DNA from: Comamonas odontotermitis
GTDB taxonomy: Bacteria > Pseudomonadota > Gammaproteobacteria > Burkholderiales > Burkholderiaceae_C
Assembly (NCBI RefSeq): GCF_014207855.1
Contig: NZ_JACHKZ010000032.1
Location: 1 to 40,642, forward strand
Reading direction: 5' to 3'
Length of the DNA stretch: 40,642 nucleotides
The position numbers were made by a program, and so were the translations under genes. The notes under the pieces were generated by a model. The model was not told the DNA's origin, did no database searches, and saw only the letters and a program-made list of their open reading frames with translations. This document shows, one piece after another, positions 24,238 to 32,509 of the stretch. Every line of letters starts with the position of its first letter. Positions within the stretch are counted from its first letter, which is position 1.

Positions 24238-25218
24238 ATGAATTTTCAGCAACTGCGGGCCGTGCGCGAAGCCGCACGCAACGGCTACAACCTGACCGAA
24301 GTGGCCCAGGTGCTCTATACCTCGCAGCCGGGCGTGAGCCGCCAGATCCGCGAACTGGAAGACGAGCTGGGGGTGGATATCTTCATTCGTGCTGGCAAGC
24401 GGCTGACGGGCCTGACTCCACCGGGCGAGGCGATCTTGCCCATTGTGGACCGGCTGCTGCTCGAATCGGAGAATCTGCGCCGCGCGGGCGCGGATTTTCA
24501 TGCCAGCCGCAGTGGGCAGCTGAGCATTGCCGCCACGCACTCGCAGGCGCGCTATGCGCTGCCGGTGGTGGTGCGCGATTTTCGGGCCCAGTTCCCCGAT
24601 GTAGCGCTGCACCTGCACCAAGGCTCGCCCCGCCAGGTGGCCGAGATGCTCTTGAGCGGAGCGGCGGACATCGGTGTGGCCACTGAAGCGCTCACGGGTT
24701 ATGCCAGCCTGGCCACCTTGCCGGGCTACCGCTGGACGCACAGCGTCGTCGTGCCACTGGGCCACCCGCTGCTGGCGCAGGTGGAATCGGGCAGACCTCT
24801 CACCCTGCAGTCGCTGGTGCGCTTTCCCATCATCACCTACGAGCAGGGCTATACCGGCCGCGCGCATATCGACGAATCCTTTGCCACCGCGGGCCTGGAG
24901 CCCAATGTCGTGCTGACGGCCATGGATGCCGATGTGATCAAGACCTATGTGGAGCTGGGCATGGGGATTGGCATCGTCGCGTCGATTGCCTTCGATGAGG
25001 AGCGTGATCGCCATTTGCGTGCGCTGGACGCGGGACATCTGTTCAAGGTCAACACCACCCGTATCGCGCTGCGCAAAGGAGTGTGGCTGCGCGCCTATGC
25101 GCTGCAGTTCATCGAGAGCTTTGTGCCGACCCTGACCCGTGATGTCGTGCTGCAAGCGGTGTCTGCCGCCGCTCCTGAAGAGGATGCCTCTGTGAACGCT
25201 GTGCAAAAGGCGGCTTAA
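24238..25218 (+). CDS. Second CysB-family LysR regulator (CysB/SsuR/Cbl-like)
   Basis: A 326-residue LysR regulator, paralogous to the one at 2323-3264. The DNA-binding helix region YNLTEVAQVLYTSQPGVSRQ and the effector-domain motif ATHSQARYALPVVVRDF mirror it, as does TAMDADVIKTYVELGMGIGI. The C-terminus has an extra acidic Ala-rich tail. It starts 32 bp after sbp with the same orientation, so the two are likely co-transcribed. In related Burkholderiales, CysB works with a second homolog (SsuR) that controls use of organosulfur compounds; this gene could fill either role. Being in an operon with sbp suggests autoregulation of sulfate uptake. The exact assignment is inference. Confidence 0.9.
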   Translation: MNFQQLRAVREAARNGYNLTEVAQVLYTSQPGVSRQIRELEDELGVDIFIRAGKRLTGLTPPGEAILPIVDRLLLESENLRRAGADFHASRSGQLSIAATHSQARYALPVVVRDFRAQFPDVALHLHQGSPRQVAEMLLSGAADIGVATEALTGYASLATLPGYRWTHSVVVPLGHPLLAQVESGRPLTLQSLVRFPIITYEQGYTGRAHIDESFATAGLEPNVVLTAMDADVIKTYVELGMGIGIVASIAFDEERDRHLRALDAGHLFKVNTTRIALRKGVWLRAYALQFIESFVPTLTRDVVLQAVSAAAPEEDASVNAVQKAA

Positions 25219-25247
25219 GCTAAGTTAATTGTTTGAATAATTTGTTT

Positions 25248-25276
25248 TTCTTGTTCTGATATGTGTACGCTATGAT
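25248..25276 (+). promoter_or_regulatory. Candidate promoter of the M48 protease gene
   Basis: TATGAT at 25271-25276 is a good -10 element, with a weak -35 (TTCTTG, about 25248-25253) 17 bases upstream, in an AT-rich gap after the CysB-like gene. The protease ATG follows 36 bases later with AAGGGG before it. Confidence 0.35.
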
Positions 25277-25312
25277 GCGGTTTTTCAACCAGTATCAAGA
25301 AGGGGATAGCGT

Positions 25313-26077
25313 ATGCGTAAAGCTCTGGTTCTGACGGCCATGGCGGGTAGCCTGGCTCTGGTCGGCTGTAAAACCATGGACACGGGCAACATCGGCAGCA
25401 TGGTAGACAGCGGCTCAGCGGCAATGAAGGCCATGACCCTGTCTGACGGCGATGTGGTGACCCTGTCCAACGAGTCCTGCCAGGCCATGGATGCAGAGAA
25501 CAAGATCGCACCGGCCAACAGCAAGTACACCCAGCGCCTGAACAAGGTGATTGCCAACATGCCCAAGGACATCGACGGCAAGAAAGCTGTCTACAAGGTG
25601 TACCTGACCAGCGACGTGAACGCCTGGGCCATGGCAAATGGCTGCATCCGCGTCTACAGCGGCCTGATGGACCTGATGAACGATGACGAGCTGCGCGGCG
25701 TGATTGGCCACGAAATTGGCCACGTCGCCCTGGGCCACAGCAAAAAGCGCATGCAGACCGCCTACGCAACTTCGGCAGCGCGCCAGATCGCAGCCAACAG
25801 TGGCAACTCGGCGCTGTCGTCGCTCTCGCGCTCGCAGGCGGGCGAGCTGGGCGAGAAATTCGTCCACGCACAGTTCTCGCAATCGAATGAATCTGAAGCC
25901 GACAACTATTCGTTTGACCTGCTCACCAAGCAGAAGATGGAGCGCAAGGGTCTGGTCACCGCATTCCAGAAGCTGGCCAAACTTGGCGGTGGCGGCGGCA
26001 ACTCGCTGATGAGCTCGCACCCCCCATCGGAAGAGCGCGCCAAGGCCATGCAGGCCCGCCTGGACGGCAAGAAGTAA
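25313..26077 (+). CDS. M48-family zinc metalloprotease lipoprotein (LoiP/YggG-like)
   Basis: A 254-residue outer-membrane or periplasmic protease. A short signal sequence ends in LALVGC, so Cys19 is predicted to be lipidated. The zinc site is HEIGH at 133-137, with the third ligand in NESEAD (E195). VYSGLMDLMNDDELRGVIGH and SHPPSEERAKAMQAR are family signatures. It resembles E. coli LoiP (YggG), which cleaves damaged outer-membrane proteins and is induced at low osmolarity; quality control of envelope proteins is the likely job. It is a single-gene unit with its own promoter candidate and a strong terminator. Confidence 0.93.
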   Translation: MRKALVLTAMAGSLALVGCKTMDTGNIGSMVDSGSAAMKAMTLSDGDVVTLSNESCQAMDAENKIAPANSKYTQRLNKVIANMPKDIDGKKAVYKVYLTSDVNAWAMANGCIRVYSGLMDLMNDDELRGVIGHEIGHVALGHSKKRMQTAYATSAARQIAANSGNSALSSLSRSQAGELGEKFVHAQFSQSNESEADNYSFDLLTKQKMERKGLVTAFQKLAKLGGGGGNSLMSSHPPSEERAKAMQARLDGKK

Positions 26078-26108
26078 AGACACCCGGTTGGGGTGGAATG
26101 AATGCACA

Positions 26109-26138
26109 GGCCCTTGGCAGACGCCAAGGGCCTTTTTT
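26109..26138 (+). terminator. Rho-independent terminator after the M48 protease gene
   Basis: GGCCCTTGGC, loop agac, GCCAAGGGCC, then six T: a perfect 10-bp stem with a T-run, beginning 31 bases after the protease stop. It could also work in part on the opposite strand. Confidence 0.93.
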
Positions 26139-26259
26139 ATATGCTGTGCGCATTGTGGCGCCATGGGCTTCGCTCCAATGCGCTGTTGACTGACGAAAAA
26201 AGCCGGGTGAGCGGGCACAATGCTCTTATCCACGCAAAAGCAAAAAAGGAGGAGCCATC

Positions 26260-26667
26260 ATGGTTGACAAGCATTTGCCCGCACGCAGCATCCGAGGGGC
26301 AGGAAGAGGGCAGAACGTGCTGCGCCGTCTGTGCGCGTCCTTGCTGGTGCTGGGCGCGATGGCGGGGCTGGCTGGAGGTGCCTGGGCGGAGGGCTTGCGG
26401 CCGGCAGGCACCGGATGGGGCCTGTCCTCTGGTTCGTGGGCAACCCCTGTCCATGCGCGCGACCGCGATTACCGCAGCCGAGAAGAAAAGATACGCGAGC
26501 ACGAGCGCTCGCAAGGCTATTACAGCAATGATGATCGCAGGGCAGAGCGTCGTGATCGCCAGGATCGGCTCAGAGAGCAGCGCCTGCGGGAGAGGCGCCA
26601 CAAGAACCGCTCATCCAACCACCGCCGCCACCCACCGACGCAGCCCGCGCAGGACTGGCAGCGCTGA
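26260..26667 (+). CDS. Hypothetical secreted Arg-rich protein
   Basis: A 135-residue protein I do not recognise. The N-terminus has basic residues (RGAGRGQNVLRRL) followed by a hydrophobic core (LCASLLVLGAMAGLAGGAWA), predicting a cleavable signal peptide ending at about AWA (residue 43). The mature part starts weakly polar and turns into a very basic, Arg/Glu-rich stretch (EEKIREHERSQGYYSNDD, then RRAERRDRQDRLREQRLRER) likely to form a charged helix, with a His/Arg-rich tail ending in Pro/Gln. aggagg lies 9 bases before the ATG, supporting the start. Charged periplasmic proteins of this kind are often called RcnB-like or remain unnamed; no function can be assigned. It lies alone between the M48 protease terminator and pepE. 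Confidence 0.75.
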   Translation: MVDKHLPARSIRGAGRGQNVLRRLCASLLVLGAMAGLAGGAWAEGLRPAGTGWGLSSGSWATPVHARDRDYRSREEKIREHERSQGYYSNDDRRAERRDRQDRLREQRLRERRHKNRSSNHRRHPPTQPAQDWQR

Positions 26668-26782
26668 GCTGCCAGGCCTCGCCGCAAACCCGTCCGCACG
26701 AGTCGCCATGGGCTCAGGGGCCTGCATTTGCTGAGACCGGGACTGCTATGCTGTGGCTGCATTCGGTCCTGAAAGCTCTTTG

Positions 26783-27478
26783 ATGAAACTGCTTTTGCTC
26801 AGCAACTCCCGTGCCCCTGATGGCGGCTACCTCACCCAGCAACGCGATGTGATCGCCGCTACCTTGCAAGGGGTGCGCAAGGCATTGTTTGTACCGTTTG
26901 CCGGGGTCACCATCAGTTGGGACGATTACACCGCCCAGGTGCAGGCCGCCATTGCGCATACCGGCGTGCACCTGGTGGGCGCGCATGCAGATGACGCCGT
27001 GGAGCAGTTTCTGGCGGGCGAGGTGCAGGCCATCATCGTGGGCGGAGGCAACACCTTTCAACTGCTGGCCGAGTGCCGCAGGCGCGGCTGGCTGGTGCGC
27101 CTTGGCGATGCGGCGCGGTCGGGCCGCATGCCCTACATCGGCTGGAGCGCAGGTGCCAATCTGGCGGGGCTGACGATCAATACGACGAACGACATGCCCA
27201 TCGTCAACCCGCACGGCTTTGGCGCGCTGGGGCTGGTGCCTTTTTGCATCAACCCGCACTACAACAATAGCCTGCCGCCCGGCCATCAGGGCGAAACCCG
27301 CGACCAGCGCCTGGCCGAGTTTCTGGTGGCCAACCCGCAGATGCGCGTGGTGGCGCTGCCCGAGGGAACCTGGCTGGAGGTGAATGACAGCGCTGTCGTG
27401 GTGGGTGGCGCCTATCCGGCCAGGCTGTTTACCGCGAATGCGGACGCGCAGGATCTGGCACTGGGCGCGCGCATCTAG
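26783..27478 (+). CDS. pepE: Dipeptidase E (PepE, serine peptidase family S51)
   Basis: A 231-residue alpha-aspartyl dipeptidase that hydrolyses Asp-Xaa dipeptides. The nucleophile is S122 in IGWSAGANLAG, the histidine H159 in CINPHYNN, and EGTWLEV carries the third residue region near 195. Salmonella PepE (229 residues) has S120 and H157, so the spacing agrees. Other family motifs are LLLSNSRAPDGGYL at the N-terminus and VGGGNTFQLL near residue 88. The enzyme is cytoplasmic and lets the cell use aspartyl dipeptides as nitrogen or carbon sources. The ATG at 26783 is the conserved start; an in-frame upstream ATG at 26753 has no family support. Confidence 0.94.
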   Translation: MKLLLLSNSRAPDGGYLTQQRDVIAATLQGVRKALFVPFAGVTISWDDYTAQVQAAIAHTGVHLVGAHADDAVEQFLAGEVQAIIVGGGNTFQLLAECRRRGWLVRLGDAARSGRMPYIGWSAGANLAGLTINTTNDMPIVNPHGFGALGLVPFCINPHYNNSLPPGHQGETRDQRLAEFLVANPQMRVVALPEGTWLEVNDSAVVVGGAYPARLFTANADAQDLALGARI

Positions 27479-27501
27479 GCACGGCCAAGCGGCGCTTTTA
27501 T

Positions 27502-27711
27502 CTAATCCAGCCGGCGCACATCGCCATTGGTGGGCGAGGCGCTTTCGTGGAACAGGTCTTCCAGGTATTGCACCAGTTCGTGCTCCTCGACGAAATCGGG
27601 GATCACAAAGCCTGCGGGGCGGCGTTTGCCGTCGGAGCCGACCGCCATAACCTGCCAGGCATCGCCCTGGCGCTCCACATCAACAACGCGGGTGTAGATA
27701 CAAAATCGCAT
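27502..27711 (-). CDS. Small conserved hypothetical protein
   Basis: A 69-residue cytoplasmic protein of unknown function. It opens MRFCIYTRVVDVERQGDAWQ and ends in an acidic helix region (EEHELVQYLEDLFHE) with a basic end, and looks like a real small folded protein: two or three beta strands, then a helix, with no membrane segment. A longer in-frame version (to 27891) would overlap the thiolase 3' end and has low-complexity cysteine-rich sequence, so the ATG at 27711 is preferred. It lies just downstream of bktB on the same strand (137 bp gap) and convergent with pepE. I recall similar tiny proteins in proteobacterial genomes under a DUF name, but cannot assign one safely. Confidence 0.65.
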   Translation of the reverse strand: MRFCIYTRVVDVERQGDAWQVMAVGSDGKRRPAGFVIPDFVEEHELVQYLEDLFHESASPTNGDVRRLD

Positions 27712-27847
27712 GGAATAGCCTGTTGCGGGTGGGGCGTGCATTCGTCTGTGGTACAGAGCTGCACGGCCATTGATGGCATGTGTCCTGCAGCACTCCCTGT
27801 ACCCGGCGATGCCAGGGCACAGGGGGCAGCCGGTGTCCCGGCCTGGC

Positions 27848-29032
27848 TTACAGGCGCTCGAAAATCGCTGCAATGCCCTGGCCGCCGCCAATGCACATGG
27901 TCACCAGTGCATAGCGGCCGCCCGTGCGGTGCAGTTCGTGGATGGCCTTCACCGTGATGATGGCGCCGGTCGCCCCGATCGGGTGGCCCAGTGAGATGCC
28001 GGAGCCATTGGGGTTGACCTTGGCTGGGTCGGCGCCCAGGCCCTTGGTGACGGCGCAGGCCTGCGCTGCAAAAGCTTCGTTGGCCTCGATCACGTCCATC
28101 TGGTCGAGCTTGAGCCCCGTCTTGGCCAGCACGGCCTTGGATGCAGGAATGGGGCCAATGCCCATGATCTTGGGCTCGACACCCGCGTGCGCGTATCCGA
28201 CCAGACGGGCGAGCGGCTTGGCGCCGCGCGCGGCTGCGGCGGAAGCTTCCATCAGCACCACGGCGGCGGCGGCATCGTTGATGCCCGAGGCGTTGGCGGC
28301 GGTGACGGTGCCGTCTTCCTTGGCGAACACGGGCTTCATCTTCTGGAAGTCCTCGATCTTGGCTCCGGCGCGGAAGTGCTCGTCCTTGTCGAAGGCGACT
28401 TCGCCCTTCTTGCTCTTGAGCATGACGGGCACGATCTGGCCCGCAAAGCGGTTTTCGGCCCAGGCGGCTTCGGCGCGCTGGTGGCTGGTGAGGGCCAGCT
28501 GGTCCTGGTCGTCGCGGCTGATGCCAAATTCCTTGGCCACGTTCTCGGCTGTCACGCCCATGTGGATCTTGTGGAACGGATCGTGCAGGGCGCCGGTCAT
28601 CATGTCGACCATCTGCGTGTCGCCCATGCGGGCGCCCCAGCGGGTGTTGAGGCTGGCGTAGGGTGCGCGGCTCATGTTTTCGGCACCAGCGCCAATGGCG
28701 ATGTCGTAGTCGCCCAGCAAAATGCCCTGGCTCGCGCTGACGATGGCCTGCAGGCCCGAGCCGCACAGGCGGTTCACGTTCATGGCGGGCGTTTCCTTGG
28801 GGCAGCCGCCATTGATGGCTGCCACGCGGCTGAGGTACATGTCCTTGGGCTCGGTGTTGACCACATGGCCGAACACCACATGGCCCACATCCTTGCCTTC
28901 GACGCCTGCGCGGGCAAGCGATTCCTTGACGACCAGCGCGCCCAGCTCGGTCGGTGGAGCATCCTTGAGGCTGCCGCCAAAGGTGCCGATGGCGGTGCGC
29001 ACGGCGCTGCAGACAAGTACTTCACGGGTCAT
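27848..29032 (-). CDS. bktB: Beta-ketothiolase (acetyl-CoA C-acyltransferase, BktB type)
   Basis: A 394-residue thiolase, the same length as BktB of Cupriavidus necator and closely similar along its whole length as I remember it. The nucleophile is C90 in NRLCGSGLQAIVSASQ; SLGHPIGATGA holds the catalytic histidine near 350, and MCIGGGQGIAAIFERL ends the protein with C380. It condenses acetyl-CoA with another acyl-CoA (C2-C6) reversibly. In relatives BktB supplies longer 3-ketoacyl-CoA for polyhydroxyalkanoate or works in beta-oxidation of short acids. No phaB or phaC gene lies in the window. It is a leftward single gene with about 260 bp of upstream non-coding DNA, where no further gene is seen. 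Confidence 0.94.
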   Translation of the reverse strand: MTREVLVCSAVRTAIGTFGGSLKDAPPTELGALVVKESLARAGVEGKDVGHVVFGHVVNTEPKDMYLSRVAAINGGCPKETPAMNVNRLCGSGLQAIVSASQGILLGDYDIAIGAGAENMSRAPYASLNTRWGARMGDTQMVDMMTGALHDPFHKIHMGVTAENVAKEFGISRDDQDQLALTSHQRAEAAWAENRFAGQIVPVMLKSKKGEVAFDKDEHFRAGAKIEDFQKMKPVFAKEDGTVTAANASGINDAAAAVVLMEASAAAARGAKPLARLVGYAHAGVEPKIMGIGPIPASKAVLAKTGLKLDQMDVIEANEAFAAQACAVTKGLGADPAKVNPNGSGISLGHPIGATGAIITVKAIHELHRTGGRYALVTMCIGGGQGIAAIFERL

Positions 29033-29294
29033 GGTGTATCTCCTTGGATGGGTATGCGAAAACGCGAACGAAAACAGTATGCCGCGCGTGGGAAACTACT
29101 TCTTATTGGTGCGCTGCAGCATGGTCGCATTATTGCCAGCCTCGCGCCTGCTGGACAAGTCGGTATCGCTACGGACAGGCATACAGCGCGCCTTGGCGAC
29201 ACTGCTGCGGCGAAGGTGAGGGCACAAAAAGAGCAGCTGGCACACAACGGATGTACACCAGGTGCTATCTTTTTAGAATTGCCTGGATGCGGTT

Positions 29295-29681
29295 TCAGGC
29301 AGGCGCATGCGTCACCGCCTCGATGTTGTAGCCGTCCGGGTCGCGGACGAAGGCTGCATAGTAGTGCGCGTGGTAATGCCTGCGCGGGCCGGGAGGGCCA
29401 TTGTCAATGCCTCCGGCGGCTAGCGCCGCCGTGTAGAAGGCCTGTACCTGCGCCTGGCTGGCGGCCCGAAAGGCTACATGGACGCACTGCGAGTGCGGAG
29501 TACCTTCACGAATCCAGAAATCGCCACCGGGGTCGGCACTCTGGAGGGGCGTTGCACTGCCAAAGCCGACGGCGCCGGGATGCAGCTTGCGCATTTCATA
29601 GCCCAGCGGCGCCAGCACCCGCGTGTAGAAGGCGCGGCTGCGCTCCAGGTTGCTGACGTTGATGCCAATGTGGTCAAGCAT
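29295..29681 (-). CDS. VOC-superfamily protein (glyoxalase/dioxygenase-like)
   Basis: A 128-residue single-domain VOC protein made of two beta-alpha-beta-beta-beta modules. Likely metal ligands are H4 (MLDHIGINVS), a His in CVHVAFRA near residue 68, and E121 in GYNIEAVTH; the DPDGYNIE ending is typical of the glyoxalase/bleomycin-resistance/extradiol dioxygenase group. The chemistry of this subgroup (VOC proteins often annotated as glyoxalase-like) is not established. It lies 17 bp downstream of the SDR gene at 29699-30460 on the same strand, so the two are probably co-transcribed. Confidence 0.85.
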   Translation of the reverse strand: MLDHIGINVSNLERSRAFYTRVLAPLGYEMRKLHPGAVGFGSATPLQSADPGGDFWIREGTPHSQCVHVAFRAASQAQVQAFYTAALAAGGIDNGPPGPRRHYHAHYYAAFVRDPDGYNIEAVTHAPA

Positions 29682-29698
29682 GGTGGCAATGGGGGTTC

Positions 29699-30460
29699 TT
29701 ACGGCTCACGTACGTCGGCTACCACGTTCTGGCCGAAATCCGGGCGGTCCAGCCAGGCCAGCACCTTGGCGCCAGCTTCTGCCGGAGAGCTGAGTTTGCC
29801 GCCTTCGTGCAGGCCCTTGAAGTTGGCCACATCGGGGAAGGCGCCCGCGTCGGCGCTGCGCAATTGCACCTGCATGTCGGTGTCGATCACGCCCGGGGCA
29901 AGCGAGACGATCCGGGCGCCATGGGGCTTGTGCGCTTCTTCCAGGGCCACACAGCGGGCATAGGCATCCATGCCCGCCTTGGCGGTGCAGTAAGCGGCCT
30001 GCGATGCCATGGGGCGACGGCCCAGGCCAGAGGACACATTCAGCACTTTTTTCGGAATGCTCCAGCCATCGGTTGCGCCCAGAAAGACCCCGGTCAGCGC
30101 CATGGGCGCTTCCAGGCCCACGCGCAGCGCGTTGCGCAGGTCTGCGGTCGGTACGGCAGACAGGGGGGCGATCTGCGGGATGACCCCCGCATTGTTGATG
30201 AGCGTGACGCTGGCCCAATCTGCAGGATTGAGGCTGCGCAGCCAGTCGCCCAGGCGCTGGGCGGCGGCATCGGTATCTCCCAGGTCTTGCTCCCACTGAA
30301 TGAGATGGGCAGGCGCGGGGGCTGCTGCCGCCAGTTCGCTGGAAGTGCGGCGCGCAATGCTGAGCACGGTGTGACCCTGAGCCAGTAACTGCTGGCCCAT
30401 GGCCAGGCCCATGCCGCGCGAGCCGCCGGTGAGAATGTGGAGATGTTTGGTCATAGCCAT
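29699..30460 (-). CDS. SDR-family NAD(P)-dependent oxidoreductase (sepiapterin/benzil reductase-like)
   Basis: A Rossmann-fold short-chain dehydrogenase of 253 residues. The cofactor motif is LTGGSRGMGLAMGQQLLAQ near the N-terminus, NNAG follows at about residue 90, and the catalytic triad reads NVSSGLGRRP...AAYCTAKAGMD, with canonical YxxxK. The LSIARRTSSE segment suggests NADPH preference. The YCTAKAGMDAYARCVALEEA and SLAPGVIDTDMQVQLRSAD stretches resemble sepiapterin and benzil reductase relatives; physiological substrate unknown. ATGs at 30460 and 30454 are both possible. It overlaps no neighbour and is followed directly by the VOC gene. It faces away from the atypical SDR gene at 30588. 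Confidence 0.88.
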   Translation of the reverse strand: MAMTKHLHILTGGSRGMGLAMGQQLLAQGHTVLSIARRTSSELAAAAPAPAHLIQWEQDLGDTDAAAQRLGDWLRSLNPADWASVTLINNAGVIPQIAPLSAVPTADLRNALRVGLEAPMALTGVFLGATDGWSIPKKVLNVSSGLGRRPMASQAAYCTAKAGMDAYARCVALEEAHKPHGARIVSLAPGVIDTDMQVQLRSADAGAFPDVANFKGLHEGGKLSSPAEAGAKVLAWLDRPDFGQNVVADVREP

Positions 30461-30587
30461 CAATGCTAACGGCAGTTGGTGCCCGTTTCGCCCCTCGCAG
30501 CTTCATCCTTTTCTATCGGTTTGGCTGCACACTTCGAAGAGCTTGGTTAGGATGGCTGGGTTTGATTGATTCAGGAGAAATTGCACC

Positions 30588-31292
30588 ATGGGCCAGCAAA
30601 AAGTTGCCATCGTGATCGCCGGCGGTTCCGGCATGGGCGCTGCAGCCGCACGCCAACTGCACCAGGCCGGTTTTGCCGTCGGCATTCTGTCGTCTTCGGG
30701 CAAGGGCGAGGCTCTGGCCAAGGAGCTGGGCGGTGTCGGCGTGACCGGGTCGAACCAGAATGTGGCCGACATGCAGAAGCTGGTGGACGCGGTGATGCAG
30801 CGCTTTGGCCGTATCGATGTGTTGGTCAATGGCGCAGGCCACGGCCCCAAGGGTGATCTGCTAGCCATCAGCGATGAAGACTGGATCAAGGGCCTGGAAG
30901 TATATTTTCTGAACGTGGTGCGAGCCACGCGGCTGGTGGCGCCCATCATGCAGGCCCAGGGCGGCGGCGCGATCATCAATATCTCGTCGGCCTGGGCGTT
31001 TGAGCCCGCGGCGTTGTTTCCCACCTCGGCCATGGCGCGCTCGGGCCTCGCAGCGTTCACCAAAATCTTCTGCGACGAGTACGGCAAGCACAACATTCGC
31101 ATGAACAATGTGCTGCCCGGCTGGATCGACAGCCTGCCCAAGAAGGACGAGCGGCAGGCCGCCGTGCCGCTGCAGCGCTACGGCACGGCCGATGAGATCG
31201 GGGCGACGGTGGCGTTTCTGGCGTCCGAGGGCGCCGCTTACATCACCGGGCAGAACATCAAGGTCGATGGCGGCCTGATGCGTCATATTTGA
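30588..31292 (+). CDS. Atypical SDR-family protein lacking the YxxxK catalytic pair
   Basis: A 234-residue SDR protein. The cofactor motif is VIAGGSGMGAAAARQL (GGxGxG), with NGAG at residue 81 in place of NNAG. The catalytic serine position is kept (NISSAW, S134), but where YxxxK should follow 13 residues later the sequence is PTSAMARSGLAAFTK: serine 147 and arginine 151. The C-terminal part (NNVLPGWIDSLP, AAYITGQNIKVDGGL) is standard for the classical SDR fold. I recall a set of proteobacterial SDR proteins with the same TSAxAR sequence, so the change is probably ancestral. It may be catalytically altered or have a non-enzymatic role. aggag lies before the ATG, which supports the start. Confidence 0.88.
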   Translation: MGQQKVAIVIAGGSGMGAAAARQLHQAGFAVGILSSSGKGEALAKELGGVGVTGSNQNVADMQKLVDAVMQRFGRIDVLVNGAGHGPKGDLLAISDEDWIKGLEVYFLNVVRATRLVAPIMQAQGGGAIINISSAWAFEPAALFPTSAMARSGLAAFTKIFCDEYGKHNIRMNNVLPGWIDSLPKKDERQAAVPLQRYGTADEIGATVAFLASEGAAYITGQNIKVDGGLMRHI

Positions 31293-31332
31293 GGCCTTGC
31301 ATCGGAGCCGGCGTCGGCCGGTTTCCACCCCC

Positions 31333-31377
31333 TTGCTGCTGGCGCTTGGTTGGTGAGCGCGAGCAGCTATTTTTATG
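31333..31377. repeat. Dispersed intergenic palindrome, copy E (well preserved)
   Basis: TTGCTGCTGGCGCTT, loop ggttgg, then TGAGCGCGAGCAGCTATTTT. GCTGCT pairs with AGCAGC and GCGCT with AGCGC, giving a stem of about 13 positions with few mismatches, followed by a T-run (atttttat). It lies between convergent genes (SDR and EamA exporter), where it could act as a terminator. Confidence 0.65.
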
Positions 31378-31411
31378 GTGAAGCCTTCCAAGGGGGGAGG
31401 GGGACGGGCTT

Positions 31412-32389
31412 TCATTGGTTACCCGCGCTGCATGCTCGCTGCGTGGAGAGCGTGGCGGAAGGGGATGGGGCGGTGGTGGGCGCCGTGCGGGGTGCCAGCG
31501 TCACCAGCACAATGCCGATGACCACAGGGACGATGCCCAGAAAATCGGCCAGTGCCAGGGGCTCGCCCAGCACCGCCCAGCCAACGATCAGGCCCAGTGG
31601 CGGAGTCAGAAAGAACCAGGCGCTGGCGCTGCTCGCATCGGTGCGGCGCAGCAGGGCGAACCAGAGCGTGTAGCCCGCGATGGAAACCACGGCCACCGAC
31701 CAGAGCATGGATGCGGCAAAGCGCAGGTTCAGGTGCACATCGGACCAGCGCTCCACAGACAGCGCCCACGGCAGCATGATGGCCGAAGCGAGCAGCAGTT
31801 GCAGCGCAATATTGGCGGTACTGCCGACTCCAATGCGCAGGCGCTTGTACAGCACGGTGCCGAGCGAAATCAGCAAGAGCGCGAGCAGCAGCATGAGCGT
31901 GCCGTGCCAGGAATCGAGTGGGCCGCCCAGCCGGTGGCGCACGATGAAGGCCATGCCTGCAAAGCCCAGCAGCAGGCCCGCAAGCTTGCGCCCGGTGAGC
32001 CGTTCGCGCAGCAGCGGCATGGCAAGCAGGGCCACCACAATGGGCGCGGCCCCGATCACGATGGTGGCCAGACCTGCGGAGACCTCGCGCATGGCGCTCC
32101 AGCTCACGCCCAGGTACAGCGCGTGGTTGCAGGCTGCCATCAGCAGCAGGCTGGCGAGTTCGCGGCGGCTGGGGCGAATGCGTTCGCCCCGGTGGTAACT
32201 CCAGGCAAGCAGCAGCGCCCCCGCACAGAAAAACCGCATGGCCAGGAACAGCAGCGGCGAGCTGTCGAGCAACGCAAACTTGGTGGCGGCAAACGCACTG
32301 GCCCAGACCAGGGTGAATGGAATGGCAAAGGCCAGCACCGTCAGGCGGGGCGGCAGTGGCGAGGCCGAAGAAGGGGGCAGGGCAGGCAT
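31412..32389 (-). CDS. EamA/DMT-family exporter
   Basis: A 325-residue inner-membrane protein with ten predicted membrane helices in two EamA repeats. The first repeat opens PFTLVWASAFAATKFALL and includes LYLGVSWSAMREVSAGLATI with PLLRERLTGRKLAGLLLGF at its end; the second contains SIAGYTLWFALLRRTDASSA and LTPPLGLIVGWAVLGEPLAL. These drug/metabolite transporters export amino acids or other small molecules. The ATG at 32389 is preferred over a TTG at 32404. It is divergent from a LysR regulator gene with 120 bp between the starts, a common regulator-transporter pairing, so that regulator probably controls this gene. Substrate unknown. Confidence 0.9.
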   Translation of the reverse strand: MPALPPSSASPLPPRLTVLAFAIPFTLVWASAFAATKFALLDSSPLLFLAMRFFCAGALLLAWSYHRGERIRPSRRELASLLLMAACNHALYLGVSWSAMREVSAGLATIVIGAAPIVVALLAMPLLRERLTGRKLAGLLLGFAGMAFIVRHRLGGPLDSWHGTLMLLLALLLISLGTVLYKRLRIGVGSTANIALQLLLASAIMLPWALSVERWSDVHLNLRFAASMLWSVAVVSIAGYTLWFALLRRTDASSASAWFFLTPPLGLIVGWAVLGEPLALADFLGIVPVVIGIVLVTLAPRTAPTTAPSPSATLSTQRACSAGNQ

Positions 32390-32509
32390 GGCAGTGGGCG
32401 GCAAAAGAGGATGACAAATCCACTGTAGGGGTTTAAGCTGATATTTGGAAATTCAAAGTTTCCATGTGAGATATTTGATTTGTCGATGGCTTGCCTGCAG
32501 GAGACTCGA

